Below, in pieces: positions 1 to 9,990 of a stretch of 64,000 bases of DNA. The DNA lies in contig JAZGEF010000034.1 of the NCBI GenBank assembly GCA_036478595.1, positions 124,001-188,000 of the forward strand, in the 5' to 3' direction. Position numbers and translations under genes: made by a program. Source of the DNA: Granulosicoccus sp036478595 (GTDB lineage: Bacteria; Pseudomonadota; Gammaproteobacteria; Granulosicoccales; Granulosicoccaceae). Each line of letters opens with the position of its first letter. The stretch's first letter is position 1. Below the pieces are notes generated by a model. It did not search any database. It was not told the origin of the DNA and saw nothing but the letters and a program-made list of their open reading frames with translations.

Positions 1-1
1 T

Positions 2-70
2 GTTGCTCGCTCTGGTTGGAGTAAGCAAGGTGGGTTCGAGGTTTATGTAGATGACGCGACCCAAGGCTGA
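2..70 (+). CDS. C-terminal tail of an upstream gene (partial, unrecognised)
   Basis: An open frame enters from the left edge and stops with TGA at 68-70. The 22 residues seen end in FEVYVDDATQG. The tail is too short to assign to a family. It may belong to a protein whose gene precedes the fatty-acid oxidation genes. The two other forward frames also close within the first 50 bases, so the frame choice is uncertain. Confidence 0.25.
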   Translation, partial: VARSGWSKQGGFEVYVDDATQG

Positions 71-169
71 TTTTGCAGCACTGCAAATTGATGGTGCAGC
101 CTAACGAGGCAGTATGTCTCGGCGGTTTAACTCATGTTAGTTAACGCAATTAAAATAATTAGTAAAATT

Positions 170-2467
170 ATGTTTAAGAATATTGTAGTAATAGGGGCAG
201 GCACGATGGGCTCTGGTATCGCAGGGCAAATCGCCAATGCGGGGCATCAGGTAATGTTGTTAGATTTACCGGATGATGATCAGCCGAACGCGCGTACTGA
301 GGGCGCAGTAAAACGACTGCTTAAATCTGACCCAGCTGCGCTGATGCACAAACGTGTGGCCGATAACATCAAGGTGGGCAATACTCGTGATGACTTCGCA
401 ACACTATCATCGGCTGACTGGGTAATAGAGGCGGTAGTTGAACGCCTGGATATTAAACAGGATCTTTACCAGCGTCTTGCTGATGTGATACCCGATACCT
501 GCATTGTCACATCTAACACCTCCACCATACCTATATCACTATTGATTGAAAAAATGCCTGCCTCTTTCCAGCAGCGTTTTGCTATAACCCATTACTTCAA
601 CCCCGTTCGTTACATGCGTTTGCTCGAGCTAGTCAGCGGTGATAAGACGGATCCGAAAATTGTCGACATGCTGGCACGGTTCAACGATCAAGAGCTGGGT
701 AAGGGCGTTGTGCGCTGTGGTGATACTCCCGGATTTTTGGGTAATCGAGTGGGTGTGTTTGCATTGCAAGTTGGTATAGATGAAGCCATAAACAATAATC
801 TCTCTATCGAACAAGCTGATGCATTAATGGGTAGGCCAATGGGCATCCCTAAAACGGGTGTGTTTGGTTTGTACGATTTGATCGGTATCGACTTGATGGC
901 GGATGTGGTGCGTTCACTGCGTAGCATCTTGCCAGAAGGTGATGAGTTTCATGCGGTAGGTCAAGAAAGCGACATGATCAATGCCATGGTAGCCCAAGGC
1001 TTGACCGGTGAAAAAGGCGGCGGCGGTTTTTATCGCAATGTCGATGGTGCCCGCCATGCTCGCATTCTTCATAACGGGGAATACCGCGAAGCATCGGAAG
1101 TTATACCTGCGTCGGCCGTGGCAGCAGCCACTGCATTGGCTGAGCGTCGGGAGCCATTATTACCGTTAGTGCAGGGCAACAATAACGAAGCGCGATTTGC
1201 TCGAAATGTGTTGGGGCGCGTTTTAGGTTATGCGGCTTCATTGCTGGGCGAGGTCACTGACTCTGCACAAAATATCGACGATGCTATGAAGCTTGGTTTT
1301 AACTGGGTGCGTGGTCCATTCGAGATGATCGATGCTTTAGGTAGTGAAGCAGTTGCCGTTTTTTTAAATGATGCTGGTTATGAAGCACCTGCAGCGTTGC
1401 AAGTCTCTGAGCCTTTTTATTCGCTCGCAAAGGGCCGACTCAACGTGCGGCATGCTGATGGACAAGCACACCCGGTTGAGCTGCCAGAAGGTGTTGTTCG
1501 TTTTGCTATGACACGACGTGAACTTACCCCCATCAAACAAAATTATAGTGCTAGCTTGTTTGAATTAGATGATGACTTGCGTTTGCTTGAATTTCATAGT
1601 AAAGCCAACGCGCTTAACGATGAATCTATGCAAATTGTACTGGCGGCCGCTGCAGATCCGGGCAAGGGAATTTTAGTGCATAACGATGCGCAACATTATT
1701 CAGCCGGTGTTGATCTAAACGAATTCTTACGCCTGATCGATAACAACGACTGGAATGGCATAGATCAGTTTCTTGCGCGCTTTCAACAAGCGGTTAAAGC
1801 GCTCAAGTATTGTCAGACACCAGTTGTGGGCGCTCCGTCAGGTTTAGCATTGGGTGGTGGCTATGAGGTGCTTATGCATTGCGACAGTTTAGTGGTGCAC
1901 AGCAACTCCGTGCTTGGCCTTGTGGAATCCGCTGTTGGGCTACTGCCTTCAGGCGGCGGTGTCAAAGAAACCTATTTGCGTTGGTATGCTCTACAAGGTG
2001 ATTGGAGCGAGGCGGCTTGGAACACCTGGTTGAACATCGGTTACGGTGCCAGTGGCAGCTCACCTGCGATGGCTGAACGCTTAGCTTATTATCGCCCGGA
2101 AGTCGATGATGCCGTGATGAACCGTGATCGCTTGGTTACCACGGCCACGGCAAAACTGATAGCCATGTCGGCTGGCTATAAGCCACCAATTGAACCCGAA
2201 GCTATGCTCTGCGGAGGTGATATCTTGCATCGTATGGCAACCTTTATGGATGAAGGCATAGCCAGGGGGGATTTCTTCCCGCACGACAAAACAGTTGCGA
2301 TGCATATAGCTGCTGTTATTTGTAGTGAAGATGGCATACAGCAAGCGATCAGCGAAGACGAACTCTACGCCCGCGAACGCCGCGAATTTATCAATCTTGC
2401 AAAAACGCCGCAAACACGCGCACGCATTCACAGCATGTTGCACGAAGCCAACTTGATCCGAAACTAA
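170..2467 (+). CDS. 3-hydroxyacyl-CoA dehydrogenase / enoyl-CoA hydratase fusion (FadN-type)
   Basis: This bifunctional beta-oxidation enzyme of 765 aa hydrates enoyl-CoA and oxidises 3-hydroxyacyl-CoA with NAD. The N-terminus carries the Rossmann motif VVIGAGTMGSGIA (residues about 5-17), followed by the dehydrogenase C-terminal domain (GDTPGFLGNRV near 185). A crotonase domain fills roughly residues 480-700. Both hydratase glutamates appear to be kept, in ALGGGYE and in GLVESAVGLLPSGGG. The domain order (dehydrogenase first) is that of Bacillus FadN and opposite to E. coli FadB. An ATG at 134 is also in frame, but the family begins at the MFKNIVVIGAG start at 170. The acyl-CoA ligase begins 16 bases downstream, so the two are probably co-transcribed. 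Confidence 0.93.
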   Translation: MFKNIVVIGAGTMGSGIAGQIANAGHQVMLLDLPDDDQPNARTEGAVKRLLKSDPAALMHKRVADNIKVGNTRDDFATLSSADWVIEAVVERLDIKQDLYQRLADVIPDTCIVTSNTSTIPISLLIEKMPASFQQRFAITHYFNPVRYMRLLELVSGDKTDPKIVDMLARFNDQELGKGVVRCGDTPGFLGNRVGVFALQVGIDEAINNNLSIEQADALMGRPMGIPKTGVFGLYDLIGIDLMADVVRSLRSILPEGDEFHAVGQESDMINAMVAQGLTGEKGGGGFYRNVDGARHARILHNGEYREASEVIPASAVAAATALAERREPLLPLVQGNNNEARFARNVLGRVLGYAASLLGEVTDSAQNIDDAMKLGFNWVRGPFEMIDALGSEAVAVFLNDAGYEAPAALQVSEPFYSLAKGRLNVRHADGQAHPVELPEGVVRFAMTRRELTPIKQNYSASLFELDDDLRLLEFHSKANALNDESMQIVLAAAADPGKGILVHNDAQHYSAGVDLNEFLRLIDNNDWNGIDQFLARFQQAVKALKYCQTPVVGAPSGLALGGGYEVLMHCDSLVVHSNSVLGLVESAVGLLPSGGGVKETYLRWYALQGDWSEAAWNTWLNIGYGASGSSPAMAERLAYYRPEVDDAVMNRDRLVTTATAKLIAMSAGYKPPIEPEAMLCGGDILHRMATFMDEGIARGDFFPHDKTVAMHIAAVICSEDGIQQAISEDELYARERREFINLAKTPQTRARIHSMLHEANLIRN

Positions 2468-2483
2468 TTATGAGTACCAAGGC

Positions 2484-4109
2484 ATGAGTACAGAGTATGC
2501 GCCGCAAGCGGCAAACTATGTGCAGTTAACACCGCTGTCATTTCTACAACGTAGCGCAACGGTTTTTCCGCAGCGATTGTCAATAGTGTATGGGGACAGA
2601 AGCTATACCTGGAAGGATACGCTTCATAGGTGTCAGAGGCTGGCAAGTGCTCTGGGCAACATTGGTATTCAACAGGGCGACACTGTTGCAGTGCTTGCCT
2701 TCAACACGCCAGAACTCTTCGAAGTGCATTTCGGTGTGCCGTTTTCTGGTGCTGTGCTCAATACAATTAATACACGGCTAGATGATGAAACAGTGAGCTA
2801 CATCCTTGGGCACGGAGAAGCCAAGGCGATCATTGTTGATGCTGAATTATTGCCAGTTGCAACGCTTGGTTTAAAAGCACTTGGTAGTAATATCCCTATT
2901 ATCGTTATTAACGATAGTCAAGCGGGCCAGATGCCGGTACCCGATGCTGTGTTAACCACGATGGATTACGAATCGTTTTTACAAACTGGTAGTGATGACT
3001 TTGTTGGGTTAATGCCGAGCGACGAATGGCAGTCTTTGTCTTTAAACTATACGTCGGGTACAACTGGGCGCCCAAAAGGTGTCTTGTACCATCACCGTGG
3101 TTCGTATCTTATGTCGATGGGTACCATAGCGGGTTGGCAAATGCCGATGCATCCAGTTTATTTGTATTCTGTACCCATGTTTCATTGCAACGGTTGGGGC
3201 CATGCATGGACACTGGCTGCCTTAGCGGGCACTTGTGTGTGTTTGCGACAAGTGGACGCGCGTGTGATGTTTGATTTGATGGAAACCTATCAGGTGACGC
3301 ATTTTGGTGGCGCACCTATTGTGCTAAACATGCTGGCAAATGCACCGGATGAACATAAGAAACAATTTGATCGTGAAATCAATGTGATGACAGCAGGTGC
3401 ACCACCGCCTGCTTCAGTATTGCAAAGCATGAACAAATTGGGTTTTAAGGTTATTCATGTCTATGGGCTTACCGAAACCTTCGGACACGTGCTTATGGCG
3501 GCGCCGCAAAAGGAATGGGATCAGCAAAGTGCGGCTGAGCAAGCTGAGTTGCATGCGCGACAAGGTGTTTGTTTTCCGATGAGCGAAGCTGTTGATGTGT
3601 TGGCAGGGGATCCACCGAAGCCAGTGGCGCACAATGGCAAAGTGCTGGGCGAGATCGTGCTGCGTGGTAATACAATAATGAAAGGCTATCTAGACAACCC
3701 TGAAGCCACGAATGAAGCCATGCACGATGGTTGGTTTTGGACGGGAGATTTAGCGGTAGTGCACGCAGATGGTTATGTGCAGATCAAGGATCGGGCAAAA
3801 GATATTATCATCTCGGGTGGTGAGAACATATCGTCAGTCGAGATTGAAAACGCGCTGTACAAACACGAAGCGGTTGCAGAGGCTGCGGTAGTGGCAATGC
3901 CGGATGAAGAGTGGGGCGAATCCCCTTGTGCGTTTGTAACCTTGCGCGAAGGGTTTGAGGTAACCGAGCAAGAGATTATCGATCATGTAGGCGGCCTTAT
4001 TGCACGCTTTAAGCGGCCAAAGCGCGTGGTATTTGGTGCGCTACCTAAAACTGCCACCGGCAAGATTCAAAAGTACGCGCTTAGGCAGACACTTCAAGAG
4101 CAACATTAA
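2484..4109 (+). CDS. AMP-dependent acyl-CoA synthetase (AlkK-like medium/long-chain ligase)
   Basis: This 541-aa member of the ANL superfamily activates a carboxylic acid with ATP and CoA. The P-loop-like motif YTSGTTGRPKG lies at about residues 188-198. The HVYGLTETFG adenylation motif, the GWFWTGDL hinge motif and the C-terminal catalytic lysine region (KTATGKIQK) are all present. The length fits AlkK/fatty-acyl ligases (about 540 aa). It directly follows the dehydrogenase/hydratase gene, so it probably feeds acyl-CoA into the same beta-oxidation route. Chain length and substrate cannot be read from the sequence. An ATG at 2470 gives only a five-codon frame and is rejected as the start. Confidence 0.92.
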   Translation: MSTEYAPQAANYVQLTPLSFLQRSATVFPQRLSIVYGDRSYTWKDTLHRCQRLASALGNIGIQQGDTVAVLAFNTPELFEVHFGVPFSGAVLNTINTRLDDETVSYILGHGEAKAIIVDAELLPVATLGLKALGSNIPIIVINDSQAGQMPVPDAVLTTMDYESFLQTGSDDFVGLMPSDEWQSLSLNYTSGTTGRPKGVLYHHRGSYLMSMGTIAGWQMPMHPVYLYSVPMFHCNGWGHAWTLAALAGTCVCLRQVDARVMFDLMETYQVTHFGGAPIVLNMLANAPDEHKKQFDREINVMTAGAPPPASVLQSMNKLGFKVIHVYGLTETFGHVLMAAPQKEWDQQSAAEQAELHARQGVCFPMSEAVDVLAGDPPKPVAHNGKVLGEIVLRGNTIMKGYLDNPEATNEAMHDGWFWTGDLAVVHADGYVQIKDRAKDIIISGGENISSVEIENALYKHEAVAEAAVVAMPDEEWGESPCAFVTLREGFEVTEQEIIDHVGGLIARFKRPKRVVFGALPKTATGKIQKYALRQTLQEQH

Positions 4110-4126
4110 TATTAATAGGCTAATAC

Positions 4127-4955
4127 TAGTTAGTGCCTATCCAGAAACGATGAAAATATCATTGCCGGTATTGATGAAATTCTGAAGAGAAGATTGACAG
4201 TCCAATTCGTCAAATAATTCGCATGCCGTTGGTGCCATTATGCCTAAAATTATGCTATTTGGTGATCGTGCAGGCAGGGCTAACATCAACCTGAGAAGAA
4301 AAGGCTGATAGGTCCATCTGGGCAGTTGCTGCTTGCGTTGTCAGGCAGAGCTGAAGCGTACCATCCGCATCAGGTTGTAGCTCAAAGCACAAGACCATAC
4401 GTAGGCGCAAAACCCGTCGTAGTTTTTCCAGATGGCTTTGGCCATTCCAAAAGCGCGTTTTAACTCAGAGATATTGCCTTCCACTCCAGCGCGAAATTCA
4501 CGCAATCGTATAAACGTTTTCTTCTTGACGCTCATCTGGTGATAGCTCAATCCACAACGCTTGTTGAACACGGCGCGGGCCACTCCATCTTCACGCGCTT
4601 GACTAACATTGTCTTGGCTAGCGTAATCACCATCAGCCAGCAGTCGACTGTCGCGTGGGTTTCAGCATATTGCTCTGCACAACGGTGCTATCAACGCGTA
4701 CAGACTCTAGCGATAGGGTCTCTTCTTCCAACCGACACAGCATCAGTTGCTGATTGATCTGATGCAAAGTGTCAGCGCTTATTCTTCTCACCGTGGATTG
4801 CAGTGCCGACCCGCTCGGCGAGCGTCCATCATGCAATCGGGTGAACGTGCGATAAGTGGGAGAATCAGCAAGGTGAAACGCCAGCTTATCGTAACTGACG
4901 CCTAGTATCTGTTTGAGTAGAAGGCATCTACGCGTTTATGGATAGGCACTAGTTA
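4127..4955 (-). mobile_element. Degenerate insertion sequence with inverted ends and target duplication
   Basis: The element spans 4133-4949. Its 17-bp ends are GTGCCTATCCAGAAACG (4133-4149) and, on the other strand, GTGCCTATCCATAAACG (4949-4933), which differ at one position. The hexamer TAGTTA flanks both sides (4127-4132 and 4950-4955) as a likely target-site duplication. At 817 bp it is too short for a full DDE transposase gene, and the internal frames are broken. It lies between the acyl-CoA ligase and a deaminase gene, and the deaminase stop codon falls in the right-hand junction. Confidence 0.85.
4341..4930 (-). pseudogene. DDE transposase remnant (IS5/ISNCY-like)
   Basis: On the minus strand the N-terminal part reads LKQILGVSYDKLAFHLADSP then YRTFTRLHDGRSPSG (about 4920-4800) and continues to a stop near 4633. 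A second frame (4583-4341) encodes the family's C-terminal block EGNISELKRAFGMAKAIW then YVWSCALSYNLMRMV. The central catalytic region is missing and the two parts are out of frame, so the gene is dead. Family assignment rests on the recognisable C-terminal block and is tentative at subgroup level. Confidence 0.8.
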
Positions 4956-5554
4956 AGCGGTATGCTGTTTTCTGATTTGCCTGATTGATATTGCTCTGAT
5001 AATTTTTGATAGCGAGCCTTGATATTTTTTGCGCGCAAGGTGAGCGCCTTGTGATTATTCTCATCAAGCGAATTTATTATATCAATGATGCTGAAGCTTT
5101 GCCAAAATGCGTTTCTACGCCTGTATTGACCAGGCCCGAGGTTAAATACTTCTTTGAGTATTTTTAAATCATGCGGAATGGCAAAGTCGTCACGTGAATC
5201 CTCATGGCTAAAAAAATAATAAAAATTATCAAAACCCGCCCAGGTGATAGCCGATAAGCACAGACTACAGGGCTCATGGGTAGACACAAATAACAGTTGG
5301 CCAATGGGTGTACGTTCGTTTTCTGGTATTTCAAAATAGAGCTTCAGCAAATGCATCTCACCATGCCAAAGCGGGTTTTCCAACTCATTATTGGTGGCGG
5401 CTAGGTACGTCGATTGATCTGATTTCAACAGCAGAGCAGCTCCAAAAATTTTATTGCCCCCGGCGACACCATCAATTGTAATGGGAAGTATGTCGTTCTC
5501 AAGTGTATCGATTAGGCGGCTTGCCCATTGTGTATCGGTGGCTGGAAGATGCAT
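4949..5554 (-). CDS. CMP/dCMP-type zinc deaminase family protein
   Basis: This 201-aa protein has the zinc-deaminase signature. HGEMHLL (near residue 79) supplies a His ligand and the catalytic Glu, and EPCSLC (near 105) supplies the two Cys ligands. Such enzymes hydrolytically deaminate a cytosine, guanine or adenine base or nucleoside. The long C-terminal extension (residues about 125-201) is unlike minimal cytidine deaminases, so the substrate is open. The stop codon TAG lies at the edge of the IS insertion, so the original C-terminus may have been a little different. Confidence 0.75.
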   Translation of the reverse strand: MHLPATDTQWASRLIDTLENDILPITIDGVAGGNKIFGAALLLKSDQSTYLAATNNELENPLWHGEMHLLKLYFEIPENERTPIGQLLFVSTHEPCSLCLSAITWAGFDNFYYFFSHEDSRDDFAIPHDLKILKEVFNLGPGQYRRRNAFWQSFSIIDIINSLDENNHKALTLRAKNIKARYQKLSEQYQSGKSENSIPLN

Positions 5555-5651
5555 AACTTTTTATACAGCAGGTGTTGGTTGCCTTAACTGTACAACAACT
5601 GCGTGTAGACTGTGTGAAAATTAACGCCGCATCTAACTTACTGATAAAAAG

Positions 5652-6185
5652 ATGAAATTATATTTCCGTTTGCTTTATCTTATTTTTACCCAGCGTTTAC
5701 GTGCAAGGTGCAGTGTGCTCGGCCCTTGCGATACATCCTTACGTGTATGGCCTAATGATTTGGATGTATTTTTCCACGTGAACAACGGGGTGTATATGAC
5801 ATTGATGGATTTAGGGCGCACCGACATGATGTTGCGCTCGGGAGTATTTGGCCCGGTCAGAGCTAAAGGTTGGTACCCAGTCGTCGCTGCAGAGACTATA
5901 CGGTTTCAGCGTTCGCTAAGGCTGTTTCAACAATTCAACATAAGGACTGAAGTTGTCGGTTGGGATGAGAAGTCGATCTATATAGAACAAGTGTTTAGCA
6001 GTAACAACAAACAGGTTGCTATTGCGGCGTTGAATATACGGTTTCTTGCAAAGACGGGCGGAACGGTTAGTCCGGCTGATCTACTTGGCCTGCTGGGTGA
6101 GCAACACCATGATCAACCGGATTTACCCGAATGGATTAACAGCTGGAACATTGCCATTGCGGCAATGCCGGTTCAGCGTGATTAA
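5652..6185 (+). CDS. Acyl-CoA thioesterase, hotdog fold (4HBT/THEM6-like)
   Basis: The protein has 177 aa. After a hydrophobic N-terminal stretch it carries the hotdog signature NDLDVFFHVNNGVYMTLMD (about 34-52), as in YbgC/THEM6-like thioesterases, with the conserved Asp and His-Val-Asn. The later strands (TIRFQRSLRLFQQF, IYIEQVF) also fit. It probably hydrolyses an acyl-CoA or related thioester, substrate unknown. Its stop overlaps the end of the convergent lipoprotein gene by a few bases. Confidence 0.8.
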   Translation: MKLYFRLLYLIFTQRLRARCSVLGPCDTSLRVWPNDLDVFFHVNNGVYMTLMDLGRTDMMLRSGVFGPVRAKGWYPVVAAETIRFQRSLRLFQQFNIRTEVVGWDEKSIYIEQVFSSNNKQVAIAALNIRFLAKTGGTVSPADLLGLLGEQHHDQPDLPEWINSWNIAIAAMPVQRD

Positions 6186-9163
6186 GGTGCTAAGTTAAGC
6201 TCACCTTCTGCGTTACCGGCGTAATTTACATTGACACCGATCGTTACATCGCAGCCGTTATCATCGATAAACAAACCCCAACCTAGACTAAAGTTCGAAC
6301 TGACGTTAGACAGTTGTACTCTCGCTGGATTTGAGCTGTTGCACGCCAATGCGATATTCCCAGTAGTGGAATTGTTGCCAGTTCCACCACCACCGTATTC
6401 AACGACGACGTGATCCAACTTGTTGTTGACGGTGGGTGAGAAGAAAAAGTAGATACCTTCCCAATAGCCCGGAGTCGGTTCTTGAGCTGTGAACACGATG
6501 GGTTGAGTGGCTGTGCCATTGGCCGAAAGTGCACCGCCATTATTAATTCGAATAGCGCTTCCGGCATCCATGATCATCGTAACGCCTGGGCCGATGTCCA
6601 GTTTATTTTGGAGAATTAAACCAATCATGCTATATGGAACACCATGGTCAAGCACCGTGAAATCCGATCCGATACCACCGGAGCCTACTCGTATAAGATC
6701 CTCTGTGTTTCCGATGAAGTTGCTACCGGTGCCAAGAGAACCCATCATCGGAGCATCAACATAGCCTGCACGTTGGTTTAGTGTGCTGGTTATATTGTCA
6801 AATTGGCTCAAGTTTGCACCGCTATCAATATAGAACCCATTGGTTTGACTGTTGCGCAGTATCAGATTGCTTGCGCTAAGCCGTGATGGGTTGGAGCTAT
6901 TCGCTTGCAAGACAAGGTTACCGGAGTCGGTGCTCGTGCCGCCACCGTACTCAATGATAACGTGCTGCATGGTATTTCCAGTATTGCTAAAGAACACATT
7001 AACACCGTCCCAAAAGCCAGGAGACGGTTCAACACTTGTTAGCAAAATAGGGTCAGTAGCGGTACCAATAGCGTTAATTGTTCCAGCACTGTTCACTCTG
7101 AGCACTGCACCTGCTTTAAATTCAATGATCACGCCAGGCTTGATGTCCAGCTTGGCATCCAGGCCGATATTGTCTGCTAAATAGGGGATGTCGATATCGT
7201 TGAAGGTGGTTGCTTTATCAATTGAATCGGTAGTTAACACAAGAGCGTCATTCGCGTTACCTGTGTAGTCACCTGTGTTGGCAATCGAAGTTGCTGTCGT
7301 CGGTTCTATTCTCCCGGTAGAGGCGTTTCCTGTCACGCGGTTGCGATCAAACTTGTCGATTAGTGATCCTGCATCGAAAGAAAACCCGTACGAACTGCTG
7401 TTTAATATAGACGAATTGCTTATTGATACACGAGCAGGGTTTAAGGAGTTTGCATCAAGCAATATCGCCGCACCGTTGCTACCGCCACCGGCGTATTCAA
7501 CTTGCACGTGATCCAATCGATTGTTGATGCTATTACTAAAAAGGAAGTTAATGCCTTCCCAAAAGCCAGGTGTTGCTTCTCTGCCGGATAAAATAATTGG
7601 ATCTGCCACTGTGCCTTCAGCGGTTAATGATGCGCCTGTATTGACCAGGATATCAGCTCCTGCACCAAGCTTAATCACAACGCCAGGCTGCAAGGTCAGG
7701 TTGGCTGGTTCTGATACGGTGATACCATCATTGGCTAGGTAGCAGCCTTTGGCCAGGGAGGTGTCTTGATCAATATCGCGATCGAGAATATCGGTACAAA
7801 TTAGTGCGCTCACATCCACCATCGGTGCGGTTAGTTCGCCAGTGCCAGGGCCGACGGTGCCATCAGGCGTAGAGACTATCGCACCTAAAGTACTAACACA
7901 TTCCACTGGAGTTGACGGCGACTCGTTACCGCTAGCATCCACTGCGGTCACTTGATAGCAATACTGCGTACCACTCATCACATTGAAATCTGTTAGAAAG
8001 TTTGCCGTGACGTTGGCCAGCGTCGTTGATACACCTGAGCCAACACTTCGAGAGATATTAAATGCGGCAACATCGCCGATCTCTGTTTGATTCCAGCTGA
8101 TTCTCATATTGGCGATAGCAGGCGTTAGCACCACGGACTGTGGAGCAGGTGGTGCTATGGAGTCTGCTGCTGCCAGAGTTTGTGATGTTGCAGGTATTGA
8201 TGATGGCGATGCATTGCCGCTGGCATCAATAGCCACTACGTGATAGCCGTAGTCAACATCACTGCTTAAGTTCGTGTCTGTGTAAACCGGGTATGGCGTA
8301 GTTGCGATCAACACAGCGTCACGAAATACCTGGTACTCGGTTACACCGATGTTGTCAGTGGACGATTCCCAAACAACCACTATCTCGTTTGATGCTGATG
8401 CTAGTGCCCGGACTGAACCTGGAACTGATGGCGCTTCATTATCAGTTGCGGTTAGATCAGTAGTTAACGGTATATTGGTGCTGGCTTGAGTTGACGTCAG
8501 CGTACCTTGCTGGGTAACGATGATGGTGATGCTGCCGTTGTTAACCAACACTGGATTGTTATCCAGATACAGATCAACACCTGTGTCGTTCGCATCATAA
8601 CTAGCTGTAGCCAAGTTGGTGCCGTCCAGCTTGTAGTCCCCCAACACTGCAGCAACAATGGCAAATAGGCTATCAAGGATAGCGTCGATTTCAGGTTCTG
8701 TTGGCAAGTGAGCGACGGGCTGAATACCCGCGAAGGTGTCGTCAATGTCTAAGCCCTGTGTGGCAAACCAGTTTCGTAATGCAGCATCGGTATAGCTGTG
8801 GACGTTGCGTGTAACGCGTTTTGAGTCATCCTCATAAGCGATACCATAAAGGTAGTCACTGTTGCCCAGGTCGGCACGTAACATGTAGGGCCCAGTGCCC
8901 ATCAAATCTGCAACAGAGAATCGTCCAGTAGCTGCAATGGTTGCCATGCTACGTTCGCCGCTCATGGCTTTGATTTCAATATCGTTGCTGGCGTAAGCAC
9001 GTGTGCTGGAGGTTGTGCCGTCGAGCATAATGCCAGTGCCAATAATACCACCGTCATCGCTGTTGCAAGCGCTGAGTGCGGTAGCCAAGGTTGCCAGAGC
9101 AATCCATTTGCCCAACATTGCCAATAGTGGTCTCGTTTTAAATTTCGTTCTATTTCTAAACAT
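6182..9163 (-). CDS. Large surface lipoprotein with FN3 domains and three beta-helix repeats
   Basis: This is a predicted lipoprotein of 993 aa. The signal peptide ends in the lipobox LSAC, with the acylated Cys at about residue 33. Two fibronectin type III-like segments lie at roughly residues 240-430 (DNIGVTEYQVFRD and the following PPAPQSVVL block). The C-terminal half holds three tandem units of about 150-165 aa, each with a PGV-x-I/M-I-hydrophobic strand, a GFWEG or GYWEG motif and an L-D/Q-H-V-x-V/I-E-Y-x-G-G-G motif, typical of right-handed parallel beta-helices. The start at 9163 is preferred because AAGAGGA sits just upstream; a TTG at 9196 is the alternative. It overlaps the end of the DUF6502 gene by 8 bases, so translation is likely coupled. 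Polysaccharide binding or adhesion is plausible but unproven. Confidence 0.8.
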   Translation of the reverse strand: MFRNRTKFKTRPLLAMLGKWIALATLATALSACNSDDGGIIGTGIMLDGTTSSTRAYASNDIEIKAMSGERSMATIAATGRFSVADLMGTGPYMLRADLGNSDYLYGIAYEDDSKRVTRNVHSYTDAALRNWFATQGLDIDDTFAGIQPVAHLPTEPEIDAILDSLFAIVAAVLGDYKLDGTNLATASYDANDTGVDLYLDNNPVLVNNGSITIIVTQQGTLTSTQASTNIPLTTDLTATDNEAPSVPGSVRALASASNEIVVVWESSTDNIGVTEYQVFRDAVLIATTPYPVYTDTNLSSDVDYGYHVVAIDASGNASPSSIPATSQTLAAADSIAPPAPQSVVLTPAIANMRISWNQTEIGDVAAFNISRSVGSGVSTTLANVTANFLTDFNVMSGTQYCYQVTAVDASGNESPSTPVECVSTLGAIVSTPDGTVGPGTGELTAPMVDVSALICTDILDRDIDQDTSLAKGCYLANDGITVSEPANLTLQPGVVIKLGAGADILVNTGASLTAEGTVADPIILSGREATPGFWEGINFLFSNSINNRLDHVQVEYAGGGSNGAAILLDANSLNPARVSISNSSILNSSSYGFSFDAGSLIDKFDRNRVTGNASTGRIEPTTATSIANTGDYTGNANDALVLTTDSIDKATTFNDIDIPYLADNIGLDAKLDIKPGVIIEFKAGAVLRVNSAGTINAIGTATDPILLTSVEPSPGFWDGVNVFFSNTGNTMQHVIIEYGGGTSTDSGNLVLQANSSNPSRLSASNLILRNSQTNGFYIDSGANLSQFDNITSTLNQRAGYVDAPMMGSLGTGSNFIGNTEDLIRVGSGGIGSDFTVLDHGVPYSMIGLILQNKLDIGPGVTMIMDAGSAIRINNGGALSANGTATQPIVFTAQEPTPGYWEGIYFFFSPTVNNKLDHVVVEYGGGGTGNNSTTGNIALACNSSNPARVQLSNVSSNFSLGWGLFIDDNGCDVTIGVNVNYAGNAEGELNLAP

Positions 9164-9986
9164 GCCGATTTTCCTCTTTTGGCTGCTCGCTTTCAATGTA
9201 ATAGATGCCCCAACCGACTCGGTGTCTTGGAGTGTCTTTTTCGTTTTCTTTAGTGGTTAAATGAGAAAGATATTGATTCATGTGCTGCAGAAGCTCCGCC
9301 GCTTTTTGCTCGCTATATGCTTTGAATTCTGCAACCGAATCTTTCGATAAGTTGGCGTAGGTGACTTGTCGTTGCAGGCGCGTATTGCCTGTTTCGCAAT
9401 CTAGGTTGTGTACTGCGGTATCAAGTAAGTCGCCAGTACAAACAGACATGATTCTGATCTTGTCTAAATCATCTGCATGTGGAACGTATCCTGTTGAGAG
9501 AAGCTCTACGGTGTTCTTGTCTGGGCGGCGAACCACCGACACACGTTCCAACTCGTCGATAACCGCACCTAATGTAATATCGCCGCTATAACGCGACACA
9601 AGGGCTGCAAAACTTGCGCACTCTCCCTGAACGGGCAACACTATCGGCATTTTCTTGTGATCCAAAAACTCGGCATCAGTCAGCCAGCCGTTAACGACCC
9701 GTTGCGCACGATTTGGCAGTGCCCTGGGTGGAGGAAATGGCATGTTGCGTAGTTGGGCTAGCCGCACCACTTCCTTACGGCTAAGGCCAGTGAGTACGGC
9801 AACGCGCGAATAGGTGGTTTTGCGTTTCGGGATAGAGAAATGGTCGTAGGCGACGTCAACGTACGCTTGTTTGGCGATTTCGGCAAATTCTGCGAAAGAC
9901 AGCTCTTGTCGAATTAATACACGTAGCAATGGCCTTAAAATCAGGACGATTGCGCGAATGAGTTTGTTTTTTGTTCCATCGTTCAT
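9156..9986 (-). CDS. DUF6502 family protein, putative DNA-binding regulator
   Basis: This 276-aa protein opens with LRPLLRVLIRQELSFAEFAE and AYVDVAYDHF, the recognisable start of DUF6502. A helix-turn-helix-like segment (TYSRVAVLTGLSRKEVVRLA, about residues 58-77) suggests DNA binding. The rest is an uncharacterised all-alpha-looking region. It lies directly upstream of, and overlaps, the large FN3/beta-helix lipoprotein gene, so the two probably form one transcription unit. A 14-bp inverted repeat just upstream of the start may be its own operator. Function is not established for the family. Confidence 0.72.
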   Translation of the reverse strand: MNDGTKNKLIRAIVLILRPLLRVLIRQELSFAEFAEIAKQAYVDVAYDHFSIPKRKTTYSRVAVLTGLSRKEVVRLAQLRNMPFPPPRALPNRAQRVVNGWLTDAEFLDHKKMPIVLPVQGECASFAALVSRYSGDITLGAVIDELERVSVVRRPDKNTVELLSTGYVPHADDLDKIRIMSVCTGDLLDTAVHNLDCETGNTRLQRQVTYANLSKDSVAEFKAYSEQKAAELLQHMNQYLSHLTTKENEKDTPRHRVGWGIYYIESEQPKEENRHV

Positions 9987-9990
9987 AAAT

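Noticed and set aside
1..60. tRNA-like GGGTTCGAGG near the left edge
   Set aside because: No acceptor or anticodon stems can be formed around it.
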